64,000 nt of DNA from Frigidibacter albus (GCF_009908165.1 NZ_JAAAUC010000001.1:1-64000), one strand, 5' to 3'. Shown: positions 25,929 to 35,579, numbered from the stretch's first letter. Translations and numbers: made by a program. Notes: generated by a model from the sequence alone, not told the origin.

Positions 25929-26663
25929 ATGGACAAGGCGCTTCCCGATCTCGCCACCGCCGTGGCCGGGATCGACGACGGAATGACCGTGATGATCGGC
26001 GGCTTTGGCGGCTCTGGCGCACCCATCGAGCTGATCCACGCGCTGATCGACCGCTTTCTGGCTACCGGCCATCCCAAGGATCTGACGGTGGTCAACAATA
26101 ACGCCGGCAACGGCCATGTCGGCCTTGCCGCGCTGATCGAGGCGGGGATGGTGCGCAAGCTGATCTGCTCCTTCCCGCGCTCGGCCGATCCGGTGGTGTT
26201 CACCGAGGCCTACCGCGCCGGGGCCATCGAGCTGGAGCTGGTGCCGCAAGGCACGCTGGCCGAGCGCATCCGGGCGGGCGGGGCGGGCATCCCTGCCTTC
26301 TACACCCCCACCAGCTTTGGCACCGATCTGGCGCAGGGCAAGCCGGTGGCGGAGTTCGAGGGGCGGCCCTATGTGCAGGAACGCTGGCTCAAGGCCGATG
26401 TCGCGCTGGTGAAGGCGCATCTGGGCGACCGGCTGGGGAACCTCAGCTACCGGATGGCTGGGCGCAACTTCAACCCGTTGATGTGCATGGCGGCGGCGCG
26501 GACCATCGTGCAGGTCAGCCAGATCGTGGAGCCGGGCGGGATCGACCCCGAGGCGGTCGTGACCCCCGGCATCTTCGTGCAGGGCGTGGTCGAAGTCCCG
26601 AACCCCGCGCAGGAAGAAGACCTGAACCTCGCCGGCGCGGTCTATCCGGAGGCCGCAGCATGA
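25929..26663 (+). CDS. pcaI: 3-oxoadipate CoA-transferase subunit A
   Basis: The 244-residue alpha subunit of 3-oxoadipate:succinyl-CoA transferase. It has GGFGGSGAPIELIHAL near the N-terminus and TPTSFGTDLAQGKPVAEFEGRPYVQE. The ATG at 25929 is 12 bases after GGAGAG. With PcaJ it makes 3-oxoadipyl-CoA in the final steps of the beta-ketoadipate pathway. Overlaps pcaJ by four bases. Confidence 0.93.
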   Translation: MDKALPDLATAVAGIDDGMTVMIGGFGGSGAPIELIHALIDRFLATGHPKDLTVVNNNAGNGHVGLAALIEAGMVRKLICSFPRSADPVVFTEAYRAGAIELELVPQGTLAERIRAGGAGIPAFYTPTSFGTDLAQGKPVAEFEGRPYVQERWLKADVALVKAHLGDRLGNLSYRMAGRNFNPLMCMAAARTIVQVSQIVEPGGIDPEAVVTPGIFVQGVVEVPNPAQEEDLNLAGAVYPEAAA

Positions 26664-27340
26664 AACTGACCCCCATCAAACTGAACCCCAGCCAGATGGC
26701 CTGGCGCGCGGCGCAGGACATTGCCGACGGCGCCTATGTGAACCTCGGCATCGGCTTTCCCGAGATGGTGGCCAAGTTCCAGCCGCCGGGGCGCGAGGCG
26801 ATCTTCCACACCGAGAACGGCATCCTCGGCTTTGGCGCGGCGCCCGCGCCGGGAGAAGAAGACTGGGACCTGATCAATGCCGGCAAGAAGGCGGTGACGC
26901 TGAAGCCCGGCACGGCCTTCTTCCATCATGCCGACAGCTTCGCCATGGTGCGCGGCGGGCATCTGGATGTGGCGATCCTCGGCGCCTATGAGGTGGCCGA
27001 AACAGGCGATCTGGCGAACTGGTCGACGGGGCCCAAGGGCGTGCCGGCCGTGGGCGGCGCGATGGACCTGGTGCACGGCGCCAAGCAGGTCGCCGTGTTG
27101 ACCGACCATGTGACCAAGGACGGCAAGCCCAAGCTGGTGCAGCGCTGCACCCTGCCGCTGACCGGGGTTGCCTGCGTGACGCGGATCTATTCCAGCCTTG
27201 CCGTGATCGACGTGTCCGGCGGCCGCTTCGTGCTGCGTGAAAAGCTGGCAGGGCTGAGCCTTGACGATCTTCAGGCGCTGACCGGCGCCACCCTGCATCT
27301 TGATGGCCCTGTGGCCGATCTCATCGTACCGGAGCTTTGA
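26660..27340 (+). CDS. pcaJ: 3-oxoadipate CoA-transferase subunit B
   Basis: The 226-residue beta subunit with the catalytic Glu in FHTENGILGFG and GGHLDVAILGAYEV. Starts at ATG 26660 overlapping pcaI. Its stop is 2 bases before the pcaF start. Confidence 0.93.
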   Translation: MKLTPIKLNPSQMAWRAAQDIADGAYVNLGIGFPEMVAKFQPPGREAIFHTENGILGFGAAPAPGEEDWDLINAGKKAVTLKPGTAFFHHADSFAMVRGGHLDVAILGAYEVAETGDLANWSTGPKGVPAVGGAMDLVHGAKQVAVLTDHVTKDGKPKLVQRCTLPLTGVACVTRIYSSLAVIDVSGGRFVLREKLAGLSLDDLQALTGATLHLDGPVADLIVPEL

Positions 27341-27342
27341 CC

Positions 27343-28542
27343 ATGACCGACGCCTTCATCTGCGACTATATCCGCACCCCCATCGGCCGCTATGCCGGGG
27401 CGCTGTCCTCGGTCCGGCCTGATGATCTGGGCGCCGTCCCGCTGCGCGCGCTGATGGCGCGCAACACCGGCGTCGATTGGGAGGCGGTGGACGACGTGGT
27501 CTTCGGCTGCGCCAACCAGGCGGGCGAGGACAACCGCAACGTGGCGCGGATGTCGCTGCTGCTGGCGGGGCTGCCGGTGGGCGTGACCGGCACCACGATC
27601 AACCGGCTCTGCGGGTCGGGCATGGATGCGGTGCTGACCGCCGCCCGCGCGATTGCGGCGGGCGAGGCGGGCCTGATGATCGCGGGCGGGGTCGAGAGCA
27701 TGAGCCGCGCGCCCTTCGTGATGCCGAAGTCCGGCAGCGCCTTCAGCCGCGACGTGGCGATCCATGACACCACCATCGGCTGGCGCTTCATCAACCCGGC
27801 GATGCACAAGGCCTATGGCACCGACTCGATGCCGCAGACCGGCCAGAACGTCGCCGATGACTATGGCGTGGACCGGGCGGCGCAGGATGCCATGGCGCTG
27901 GCCTCGCAGGCCAAGGCCGCCGCGGCGCAGGAAAATGGCCGTCTGGCGCGCGAGATCACCCCGGTGACGATCCCGCAGCGCAAGGGTGATGCGCTGGTGG
28001 TGGACCGCGATGAGCACCCCCGCGCCACCACGCCCGATGCGCTGGCCAAGCTCAAGGCGCTGTTCCCGAACGGGTCGGTCACTGCCGGCAATGCCAGCGG
28101 CGTGAATGATGGCGCGGCGGCGCTGATCCTGGCCGATGCGGCCACGGCTGCGAAATACGGGCTGACCCCGATCGCCCGCATCCTCGGCGGGGCCACGGCC
28201 GGCGTGCCGCCGCGGATCATGGGTATCGGCCCGGCCCCGGCCAGCCAGAAGCTTCTGGACCGGCTGGGCCTGACCCCTGCCGATTTCGACGTGATCGAGC
28301 TGAACGAGGCCTTCGCCGCCCAAGGCATCGCCACGCTGCGCCAGCTTGGCGTGGCGGAGGACGACGCCCGCGTGAACCCCAATGGCGGTGCCATCGCCCT
28401 TGGCCATCCGCTTGGCATGTCGGGCGCACGCATCACCGGCACTGCGGCGCTGGAACTGCAACTCAATGGCGGGCGGCGCTCGCTCTCGACCATGTGCATC
28501 GGCGTGGGGCAGGGCATCGCCATCGCGCTGGAGCGGGTCTGA
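27343..28542 (+). CDS. pcaF: 3-oxoadipyl-CoA thiolase
   Basis: The 399-residue thiolase has the acyl-Cys in NRLCGSGMDAV near residue 90, the His in NGGAIALGHPLGMSGAR and the second Cys in STMCIGVGQG. The length and the DAFICDYIRTPIGRYAGALSSVRPDDLGA start fit PcaF/PaaJ. It cleaves 3-oxoadipyl-CoA to succinyl-CoA and acetyl-CoA. No ring-cleavage pca or cat gene is present here, so the substrate must come from elsewhere or from the operon on the opposite strand. Confidence 0.94.
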   Translation: MTDAFICDYIRTPIGRYAGALSSVRPDDLGAVPLRALMARNTGVDWEAVDDVVFGCANQAGEDNRNVARMSLLLAGLPVGVTGTTINRLCGSGMDAVLTAARAIAAGEAGLMIAGGVESMSRAPFVMPKSGSAFSRDVAIHDTTIGWRFINPAMHKAYGTDSMPQTGQNVADDYGVDRAAQDAMALASQAKAAAAQENGRLAREITPVTIPQRKGDALVVDRDEHPRATTPDALAKLKALFPNGSVTAGNASGVNDGAAALILADAATAAKYGLTPIARILGGATAGVPPRIMGIGPAPASQKLLDRLGLTPADFDVIELNEAFAAQGIATLRQLGVAEDDARVNPNGGAIALGHPLGMSGARITGTAALELQLNGGRRSLSTMCIGVGQGIAIALERV

Positions 28543-28556
28543 GCGCATCTTTTCAG

Positions 28557-28582
28557 CCGCCATCTGCAAGCGTGGATGGCGG
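28557..28582. terminator. convergent hairpin between pcaF and the minus-strand operon
   Basis: CCGCCATC at 28557-28564 and GATGGCGG at 28575-28582 form a perfect 8-bp stem with a 10-base loop, lying between two convergent stop codons. No T-tract is evident on the plus strand. Confidence 0.5.
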
Positions 28583-28587
28583 TCCCG

Positions 28588-29778
28588 CTACAGCGCCGCG
28601 CCGGTGAGCCGCAGCGCCTCGATCTCGGCAGCGTCGAAGCCAGCCTCACGCAAAACCTCCGCCGTGTGCTGGCCGATGCGCGGGGCCGGACGGTCCAGCG
28701 CCGGATCGCCGCCCGACAGCAGGAAGGGCGCCACCGGCACGTCGAACCCCTCCGGCCTCCCCGGCACCGGACCGGCGGCTTGCAGGACACCCCGCGCGGC
28801 AAGCTGGGGATCGGCCAGGGCCTCTGGCAAGGTCCGCACCCGCGCCGCCGGCACGCGGTGGGCGCGCAGGAAAACCTCCCACTCCGCGGCGGTGCGGGTC
28901 AGCAGGATCCGGCGCAGCATCTCCGCCTCATTGGTGAAATCGTCGCGGCTTTCGTCATGGCTTGGCTTGGCCATGTCCGGATGGCCAAGCGCCGCCCAAA
29001 GCCGCCGTTGCTGACGCTGGTTGCCGGCGCCCAGCATCAGCAGCCCATCCGCCGTCGGATAGGCCCCCAGCCCGGCAGAGGGGAAGCGGTTGCCCTGCGG
29101 ACCCGGCGCCACCCCGCCCGCGGTCAGCCCGGCAATGGGGGCCGACATCAGCATCAGGGCCGCATCGAACATCGCCAGATCCACATGCGCGCCTTCTCCG
29201 CTGCGCTCGCGCCGGAACAGGGCGGAGGCGATGGCGAAGGCGGCCATGTAGCCGGTGGCATAGTCGACCACGGGCGCACCGGCCCGCAGCGGCCCGGTCC
29301 CCGCGGTTCCGGTCATCGCCATCAGGCCCGACATGGCCTGAAAGACATTGTCATATCCCGTCTCCTCCGCCCGTGGGCCATGCTGCCCGAACGCGGAAAT
29401 CGAGCAATAGACCAGCTGGGGGTTGATCCGCGCCACGTCCTCATAGCCAAGCCCAAGGGCGGAGAGCGCTCCGGGGCGGAAGTTCTGCACGAACACATCG
29501 GCGCCGGCCAGCAGCCGCAGCAGCGTATCGCGCCCCTGCGGCTGTTTCAGGTCCAGCGCCACCGAGCGCTTGTTGGCCCCCTGCGCCAGATAGGCGCTGC
29601 CCATCTGCGCCGCGTTCAGCGCCCGGTCCGGCCCCTGGCTGCGCGACTGGTCGGGGTCATCGGGCCGGTCGATGCGGATCACATCTGCGCCCAGAACCCC
29701 CAGCTGGTAGGCCGCGAACGGCCCCGCCAGCACATGGGTGGCGTCGATCACCCGCAGCCCCACGAACGGTCTCGCCAT
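28588..29778 (-). CDS. family III (CaiB/BaiF) CoA-transferase
   Basis: A 396-residue transferase with LRVIDATHVLAGPFAAYQLGVLGADVIRIDRPDDPD at the start and GANKRSVALDLKQPQG with the NxxS pattern before the catalytic region. It is the last gene of the TRAP-GST-CMD-amidohydrolase-SDR operon. It could activate the pathway's final acid as its CoA ester, which would suit the convergent pcaIJF genes. The substrate is not known. Starts at ATG 29778 behind GGAGG. Confidence 0.88.
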   Translation of the reverse strand: MARPFVGLRVIDATHVLAGPFAAYQLGVLGADVIRIDRPDDPDQSRSQGPDRALNAAQMGSAYLAQGANKRSVALDLKQPQGRDTLLRLLAGADVFVQNFRPGALSALGLGYEDVARINPQLVYCSISAFGQHGPRAEETGYDNVFQAMSGLMAMTGTAGTGPLRAGAPVVDYATGYMAAFAIASALFRRERSGEGAHVDLAMFDAALMLMSAPIAGLTAGGVAPGPQGNRFPSAGLGAYPTADGLLMLGAGNQRQQRRLWAALGHPDMAKPSHDESRDDFTNEAEMLRRILLTRTAAEWEVFLRAHRVPAARVRTLPEALADPQLAARGVLQAAGPVPGRPEGFDVPVAPFLLSGGDPALDRPAPRIGQHTAEVLREAGFDAAEIEALRLTGAAL

Positions 29779-29793
29779 GCCTGGCCCTCCGCG

Positions 29794-30594
29794 TCAGTCG
29801 CAGCGCGCGCTCATACCGCCATCGACGACGATCTCGGTGCCGGTCACGAAGCGCGCCTCGTCCGAGGCCAGGAACAGCGCGGCATTGGCGGTGTCACGCC
29901 CATCGCCCATCCAGCCTAGCGGAATGCGGCGCAGGCGCGCGGCCAGCAGCGCCTCGACATCGCCGCCCGCCCGCTGCCCGGCCAGCCGGGTCTCGACCAT
30001 CGGGGTATGCAGCTGGCCCGGCACCACTGTGTTGACGCGCACACCCTTGGGCGCGAACTCGACCGCCGTCACCTTCGAGAACTGGATGATCGCGGATTTT
30101 GCCGCGGCATAGGCCACCTGCGCCGCGCCGGTCCAGCGCAGGCCCGAGGTCGAGGAGGTGTTGACGATCGCCCCGCCGCCCTGCGCCACCATATGCGGCA
30201 GCACGGATTTGCAGGTTAGGAACACCGACTTGAGGTTGAAGTCCAGCTGGCGGTCCCAGTCGGCCTCGGACAGGTCCACGGCGCCGCCCTTGGCAGAGCC
30301 GCCGACATTGTTCACCAGCACGTCGACCCGGCCAAAGCGCGCGATGCAGGCCGCCACCATCGCCTCGACCGCGGCGGCATCGGTCACGTCGCACAAATAG
30401 GGTTCGATCTCGCCGCCCGCCTCGCGGACAAGGCGCAGCGTCTCCTCCATCGTCTCGGCGCGCAGGTCGACGGCGAAGACGCGCGCGCCCTCCTGCGCAA
30501 AGCGCACGCAGGCGGCGCGGCCATTGCCCCAGCCGGTGCCGACGCAGCCCGCGCCGGTGATGATCGCAATCTTCCCGTCCAAACGTCCAGTCAT
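29794..30594 (-). CDS. SDR-family oxidoreductase with extended glycine motif
   Basis: A 266-residue short-chain dehydrogenase with IAIITGAGCVGTGWGNGRAACVRFAQEGA (the cofactor loop is longer than the usual TGxxxGIG, carrying a GNGRA insert), NNVGG, the catalytic Ser region NTSSTSG and YAAAKSAI. Its start overlaps the upstream amidohydrolase stop (ATGA). A close relative with the same extended loop is at 49291. Probable NAD(P)-dependent hydroxy-acid or alcohol oxidation. Confidence 0.88.
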   Translation of the reverse strand: MTGRLDGKIAIITGAGCVGTGWGNGRAACVRFAQEGARVFAVDLRAETMEETLRLVREAGGEIEPYLCDVTDAAAVEAMVAACIARFGRVDVLVNNVGGSAKGGAVDLSEADWDRQLDFNLKSVFLTCKSVLPHMVAQGGGAIVNTSSTSGLRWTGAAQVAYAAAKSAIIQFSKVTAVEFAPKGVRVNTVVPGQLHTPMVETRLAGQRAGGDVEALLAARLRRIPLGWMGDGRDTANAALFLASDEARFVTGTEIVVDGGMSARCD

Positions 30595-31472
30595 TGTTCC
30601 ACCTCCATGAATTGATAAAGCCGGGCCGGGTTGTCGACCATCAGCGCGTGCAGCAGCGCCGGTGTCGGCGCGATCTGCGCCAGAAGGTCGAACAGATCGC
30701 CGTCATCGGGCGGCGCGGCGCGGTAGTTCGGGTGCGGCCAGTCGGTGCCCCACAGCACGCGGTCGGGGTAGGTCTGCACGATCTCGAGCGCGAAGGGCAT
30801 CGCATCGGCATAGGGCGGCTCCTGACGCGAGGCGCGCTCGGTGCCTGACACCTTGCACCACACGTGATCGTTCTCCAGCAGTCGCAGCAGCGCCTCGAAC
30901 TCCGGCTGGTTGCGCCCGCGCGAGGCGTCGATCCGCCCGAAATGGTCGATGACCACCGGAACCGGCAGCTCTGACAGGCATGCCGACATCGGTGCGATCA
31001 GGCTGTCTTCCATATGGACCTGCAGGTGCCAGCCCAGATCGGCCAGCCGCGGCGCCAGCGCGCGCAGCGCAGCCTCATCCGCGCCGGGGGCAAGGTGGCT
31101 CATGTAGTTGAAGCGCAAGCCGCGGAAGCCCTGCGCGTCCAGCGCCTTCAGATGGGCGGTGGGCGTGTCATGCGGGGCCAGCGCGACTCCCCGATAGCGG
31201 CCCGGCCGCGCGGCGATGGCATCGGCCACCACCCGGTTGTCATATCCGTGGCAGCCCGACTGCACGATCACGCAACGTTCGATCCCCATCAGGTCATGCA
31301 GCGCGAACAGCGCCTCTTTCGGCGCGTCGGCAGGCTTGAAGCCGCTGGTGGGCGCGTAGGGATAAATGGCTTGCGGCCCGAAGACATGGCAATGGGCATC
31401 TGTGGACCCCGCGGGCAGCGCGACGGCGCTGCGATGCGGGTGCTGGTGCCAAGTAAGCGGCCCGTCAGACAT
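30591..31472 (-). CDS. amidohydrolase 2 family, 2-pyrone-4,6-dicarboxylate lactonase-like (LigI-type)
   Basis: This 293-residue TIM-barrel hydrolase has STDAHCHVFGP near the N-terminus, RGLRFNYMSHLAP, VVIDHFGRID and LWGTDWPHPN near the C-terminus, the pattern of LigI-type lactonases in the amidohydrolase superfamily, and it keeps the terminal catalytic Asp (WGTDWPHP). It should hydrolyse a cyclic ester. Neighbours (CMD-like protein, GST, SDR, CaiB) suggest a ring-fission lactone, but it need not be 2-pyrone-4,6-dicarboxylate. It overlaps the CMD gene by 8 bases. Confidence 0.85.
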   Translation of the reverse strand: MSDGPLTWHQHPHRSAVALPAGSTDAHCHVFGPQAIYPYAPTSGFKPADAPKEALFALHDLMGIERCVIVQSGCHGYDNRVVADAIAARPGRYRGVALAPHDTPTAHLKALDAQGFRGLRFNYMSHLAPGADEAALRALAPRLADLGWHLQVHMEDSLIAPMSACLSELPVPVVIDHFGRIDASRGRNQPEFEALLRLLENDHVWCKVSGTERASRQEPPYADAMPFALEIVQTYPDRVLWGTDWPHPNYRAAPPDDGDLFDLLAQIAPTPALLHALMVDNPARLYQFMEVEQ

Positions 31473-32031
31473 CGGACAGCTCCGCCGCGCCGCCGTCCAA
31501 GGGGGGCACCCGGAAGATGTTGATGGTTAGCGAAATCAGCGTGTAATAGCCAAGCAGCCCCACCAGATCGACCAGGCGCTGTTCCCCCAGCACCTCTCGC
31601 GCACGGGCATAGAGCGCATCGTCCAGATCGCGGGTGCGGTGCGCGGCGAAGGCCACGTCATGCACCACCTCGGTCTCGACATCGGCGAAATCGGGGCGGC
31701 GGTTGCAGCGGATCGCCTCGATGATCGCGGGCTCCAGCCCCGCTTTCAGCGCATGGCCCTTGTGGATCTGCCATTCATATTCCGACCCGAACACCCGGCC
31801 GGTGACGAGGATCGCCAGTTCCGAGAGCCGCTGGTCGAGGCTGCTGTCATAGCGGCAATAGCGGCCCAGATCCTGCGCGCGGGCGGCAAGCTCGGGGCGG
31901 TGCAGCCAGACGGCCAGCGGGCCGCGCACGCCGCCGCGCGGGCCGCTGGCGATCTGGTCATGGATCGCCTGCTGGCGCGGCGAATAGGTGGCAGGGTCGG
32001 GCGCGGTCAGGCGCTGCAGGGGCCAGGTCAT
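31465..32031 (-). CDS. carboxymuconolactone decarboxylase-family protein
   Basis: A 188-residue AhpD/CMD-fold protein: LSELAILVTGRVFGSEYEWQIHKGHALKAGL is the typical helix with Glu and His, without an AhpD CxxC pair. Its use is therefore as a decarboxylase or isomerase-like protein of a muconolactone-type intermediate. Overlaps the GST stop by ATGA (32028-32031). Confidence 0.8.
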   Translation of the reverse strand: MTWPLQRLTAPDPATYSPRQQAIHDQIASGPRGGVRGPLAVWLHRPELAARAQDLGRYCRYDSSLDQRLSELAILVTGRVFGSEYEWQIHKGHALKAGLEPAIIEAIRCNRRPDFADVETEVVHDVAFAAHRTRDLDDALYARAREVLGEQRLVDLVGLLGYYTLISLTINIFRVPPLDGGAAELSDV

Positions 32032-32678
32032 GTCAGGTCTCTTTCGGTGGTTTGAAAGGCGGGCACGGCCGCCGCGAATTGGCCGAGCCAGTCTGCCAGC
32101 CCGGGATGGCCGGCGCGCCAGTCCACGGGGGCGCGCCAGTCCAGATAGCCAAGCGCGCAGGCAAGCCCGATGCTGACGAGATCGGCCCTCCCTGCGTCGG
32201 GCGGGGCCTGTTCAAAGGCGGACAGTCCGCGCAGAACCTTGCCGCGCAGATGGTCCAGCCAGATGTCCGAGGCTTGCTGCGGCGTGCGGTAGCGCCCTTC
32301 ATAGACCATCAGCAGTGCCGCCTCGGTGATACCGTCGGCCAGCCGGGCGCGGGTCAGCGCCCGCAGCCGGGGCAGGGCTCTTGAAGCGGGCGGCAGAAGC
32401 CTCCCGCCCCCGGCCAGCAGGTCCAGCAGCTCCAGGATCACGCCGCTGTCGAAGAACGGCTCGCCGTTTATCAGCAGGCAGGGCATCTTCCCCAGCGGGT
32501 TCTGCCCGTGCAGCGGGTCGGCAGGGTCGCGCGGGTCGGCGGGGCTGATGACGATCCGGTCATCGACCCCCAGCACCCGGGCCGCGATCCGCGCCTTGCG
32601 CCCGAAGGGCGAGGTGTAGGTGCTGCGCAGGACCAGCGTTGTCGCCGGATCCTGCCAGAGGTGGTGAAGCCCTTGCAT
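32028..32678 (-). CDS. glutathione S-transferase family protein
   Basis: A 216-residue GST: thioredoxin-like N-domain with TYTSPFGRKARIAARVLG and the cis-Pro region PLGKMPCLLINGEPFFDS, then an all-helical C-domain. It probably isomerises or cleaves an ether or enone intermediate in the operon's pathway. It starts 3 bases after the dctM stop with AGGA upstream. Confidence 0.85.
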   Translation of the reverse strand: MQGLHHLWQDPATTLVLRSTYTSPFGRKARIAARVLGVDDRIVISPADPRDPADPLHGQNPLGKMPCLLINGEPFFDSGVILELLDLLAGGGRLLPPASRALPRLRALTRARLADGITEAALLMVYEGRYRTPQQASDIWLDHLRGKVLRGLSAFEQAPPDAGRADLVSIGLACALGYLDWRAPVDWRAGHPGLADWLGQFAAAVPAFQTTERDLT

Positions 32679-32681
32679 CCG

Positions 32682-33989
32682 CTACATCCTGGAGGGCAGG
32701 AAAAGCGCGATCTGCGGGAAGATGTAGAGCAGCACCAGCATCACGAAACCGGCCAGCACGAAGGGGACCAGCCCCTTGAACACCTCTTCCAGCTTGACGC
32801 GCCCGCCTGAGGCCGCCTGCACCACGAAGCAGTTGATGCCCACCGGCGGCGTCACCGCGCCGATCTCGACCAGCAGCACCACGAAGACACCGAACCAGAC
32901 CGGATCGAAGCCCAGATCCATCATGACCGGATGGGTGATCGGCAAGGTGATGGCCAGCAGCGCCGGCGCGTCCATCATCATCCCCAGCAGCAGGTAGATG
33001 ATCGACACCAGCACCACGATCACCCAGGGATCGACGTCAAGCCCGGTGAGGTAGCCGCCCACCGCGTTGGCCAGCCCCGACAGCGCCAGGAACTTGGAGA
33101 ACAGCAGCGCCGAGATCAGGATGCCGAAGATCATTGCCGAGGTGCGGATCGTCTCCAGCAGCGTGGCATTGATCTGCACGCCCTTGATGCCGCGATGCCG
33201 GATCACCGCCAGCAGCAGAGTCAGGGCAGCGCCCACCGCGCCTGCCTCGGTCGGGGTGAAGATCCCGACGTAAAGGCCTGACACGATGCAGAAAATAATC
33301 AGCACCAGCGGCCCGGCCAGCCGCAGCGAGGCCAGCTTTTCACGAAGCGTGTATTTCGTGGAATCGATCGGCGCCAATTCCGGCCGGCGCAGCACGGTCA
33401 GCCAGATGGCAAGGCACAGCAGCACCGCAAAGATGATGCCCGGGATGAACCCCGCTATCAGCAGCGCGCCGATCGAGCTGTCGGTGAGGATGCCATAGAC
33501 CACCATCAGCGCCGAGGGCGGGATCATCACCGCCAGGGTGCCGGCAATGGCGATCGAGGCCGAGGCGAGGCTCTTGTCATAGCCGCGGTCCAGCATCTGC
33601 GGCAGCGCCAGCTTGGTGAAGACCGTGGCGGTGCCGACCGACGAGCCTGAGGCCGCGCCGAAGGCCGCAGCGCCGATGGTGGTGGAGATCGCCAGTCCGC
33701 CGCGCAGGTTGCCCATCCAGCGGCTGGTCGCCTCGAACAGATCCTCGCCGAGGCCTGCGCGCATGGCAAAGAAGCCCATCAGCAGGAACAGCGGGATGAC
33801 CGAGAAGTGGAAGGAGTGGGTGGTCTCGAAGAACACCGTCGACAGCAGGGCGGTTGCCCCCTGAAAGCCGACCAGCGCCGCCAGGCCGAAGGCGCCGACG
33901 AGGCCGAGAACGACCATGACGTTGACCCCCAGAAGGATGCCGCCGAACAGGCAGCCCGTGCCGATCAGGCCGATGACAAGATTGCTCAT
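32682..33989 (-). CDS. TRAP transporter large permease DctM (transporter 3)
   Basis: A 435-residue membrane protein with AASGSSVGTATVFTKLALPQM, IAGTLAVMIPPSALMVVYG and AVTPPVGINCFVVQ, the DctM motifs. ATG 33989 follows GGAGGAAGTGG and is preferred to in-frame codons upstream. Its stop precedes the GST gene by 3 bases. Confidence 0.93.
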   Translation of the reverse strand: MSNLVIGLIGTGCLFGGILLGVNVMVVLGLVGAFGLAALVGFQGATALLSTVFFETTHSFHFSVIPLFLLMGFFAMRAGLGEDLFEATSRWMGNLRGGLAISTTIGAAAFGAASGSSVGTATVFTKLALPQMLDRGYDKSLASASIAIAGTLAVMIPPSALMVVYGILTDSSIGALLIAGFIPGIIFAVLLCLAIWLTVLRRPELAPIDSTKYTLREKLASLRLAGPLVLIIFCIVSGLYVGIFTPTEAGAVGAALTLLLAVIRHRGIKGVQINATLLETIRTSAMIFGILISALLFSKFLALSGLANAVGGYLTGLDVDPWVIVVLVSIIYLLLGMMMDAPALLAITLPITHPVMMDLGFDPVWFGVFVVLLVEIGAVTPPVGINCFVVQAASGGRVKLEEVFKGLVPFVLAGFVMLVLLYIFPQIALFLPSRM

Positions 33990-34510
33990 TCCACTTCCTC
34001 CGGGTCGGCGTCTTGCAGCGGCATGCCCACCGCGACGCACAGCGCATCAATCAGGAATTGCACGGTCAGCAGGGCCATGCCGAAGCTGACGGCGAACTTG
34101 ATCGGCCAGACCGGATAGCGGATCGAGCCGCGCTTCATCTCGCCGATGGCCAGGGATTTCTCGGCCGACAGCCAGCCCGCCCAGGCGGCCCAGCCGAACA
34201 GCACCGCCCCGGCCAGCAGCGCCAGCACCAGCAGCGCCTGCGACAGCGTCCGCGGCAGCCGGTCGGTCAGCATCGACACGCGGATATGGCCGCCGTGAAA
34301 CTGGGTCAGCGCCAGCGACAGGAAGATGATAAGCGGCAGCGCGCCTTCCGTCAGCTCCATCGCACCCGGGACAGAGCTGTTGAAGGCATATCTGGCCACG
34401 ACGTTCGCCACCACGATGGTCATCATCGCAAAGGTCGCGGCGCCGGCAAACCAGCCGCAATAGGTCAGCAGCTGCCCGTAGGCGAGCCGCACCGTGAGGA
34501 GACTGTTCAT
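33986..34510 (-). CDS. TRAP transporter small permease DctQ (transporter 3)
   Basis: A 174-residue protein with four membrane segments and the pattern VANVVARYAFNSSVPGAMELTEGALPLIIFL then FHGGHIRVSMLTDRLP. ATG 34510 is the natural start; longer frames upstream read into non-coding sequence. Overlaps dctM. Confidence 0.9.
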   Translation of the reverse strand: MNSLLTVRLAYGQLLTYCGWFAGAATFAMMTIVVANVVARYAFNSSVPGAMELTEGALPLIIFLSLALTQFHGGHIRVSMLTDRLPRTLSQALLVLALLAGAVLFGWAAWAGWLSAEKSLAIGEMKRGSIRYPVWPIKFAVSFGMALLTVQFLIDALCVAVGMPLQDADPEEVE

Positions 34511-34571
34511 GACATTTTCCCAGCTTGAAGGGGTGCAGGCGCCGGGCCGGGGCCGCGGCACCTGCAAGGGG

Positions 34572-35579
34572 TCAGAAGCGCAGCTTTGCGACGATGTCGT
34601 CGAACGAGACACCGGCATCCGTCGCCTTGGATTCCCATTCTGCACGCACTGCCTGAACGCCTGTGTCATCGATCAGCGCGGTCAGCTCTTCGCCCGGGAA
34701 CGGCAGCACCGTCACACCCAGTTCGCCCTGCCACAGCTCGCGCACCTTGACCTCTTCGGCTTCCAGCATCGCGGCGTATTCGACCATGTAGTCGATGCCC
34801 AGTTGGTCCAGCACGGCGCGGGTCTCGTCATCCATGCCCTGATAGCTGTCGAGGTTCATGGCCAGGATATGGCCGAACGAGGCACCGAAGGGCATCTCGA
34901 TGTAATATTTCGCCACTTCGTCATACTTGAAGCCGCGGGCCAGCGCCGGGCCGATCGGCGCGCAATCGACGATGGAGCGCTCCAGCGCCTCATAGGTGTC
35001 GGAGGTGGTCAGCGATACCGGAATTGCCTTCATCGCCTCGATCAGCGCCGGATAGGCAAAGCCATAGGACCGGATGCGCTTGCCCGCCAGATCGGTCATC
35101 GAGGCGATAGGCTGCTTGCACAGCAGCCCATAGCCTTCAAGCGAGCGGAACGAGATGGCGTGCAGGTTCTGGCTGGTCAGTTCGTCGGCGAATTGCGGGT
35201 AATCCCTGTGCCATTCCACCATCGCCTCGGCGACCGCGTCACTGCTTAGCGGCTGCGGAATGAAGAAGCCTATGGCGTTGTTCAGCGGGAACTGGTCGGG
35301 GAAGTAGGGGGTGACGATGTCGCCCATGTCGCCCACGCCATAAGCCAGCGCCTCGGGGGTCTCGCCCACCGCGGCGACAGAGCCGCCCCAGAACACCTCG
35401 ATGTCATGCTTGCCGCCGGTGCGCTTGGCGAATTCCTCCACGAACCACTGAAGGCTGCGCGAATGGGCGTCATTCGCGCCCTGCGGCTTGTAGGTGATAT
35501 ATGTGTAGGTCTTGGCCTCGGCTGCGCCGAAGGTAAGGCTCGTGGCGAGGGCCACGGCCGTCAGGGTCGTCCAGGTCAT
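34572..35579 (-). CDS. TRAP transporter substrate-binding protein DctP (transporter 3)
   Basis: A 335-residue periplasmic receptor; signal peptide ends near AAEAKTYTY. Conserved Arg region DLAGKRIRSYGFAYPALIEAM. ATG 35579 follows GGAGGAGAC. It is 61 bases before dctQ and 109 bases after the LysR gene in the same direction. It is expected to bind the carboxylate degraded by the downstream enzymes. Confidence 0.92.
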   Translation of the reverse strand: MTWTTLTAVALATSLTFGAAEAKTYTYITYKPQGANDAHSRSLQWFVEEFAKRTGGKHDIEVFWGGSVAAVGETPEALAYGVGDMGDIVTPYFPDQFPLNNAIGFFIPQPLSSDAVAEAMVEWHRDYPQFADELTSQNLHAISFRSLEGYGLLCKQPIASMTDLAGKRIRSYGFAYPALIEAMKAIPVSLTTSDTYEALERSIVDCAPIGPALARGFKYDEVAKYYIEMPFGASFGHILAMNLDSYQGMDDETRAVLDQLGIDYMVEYAAMLEAEEVKVRELWQGELGVTVLPFPGEELTALIDDTGVQAVRAEWESKATDAGVSFDDIVAKLRF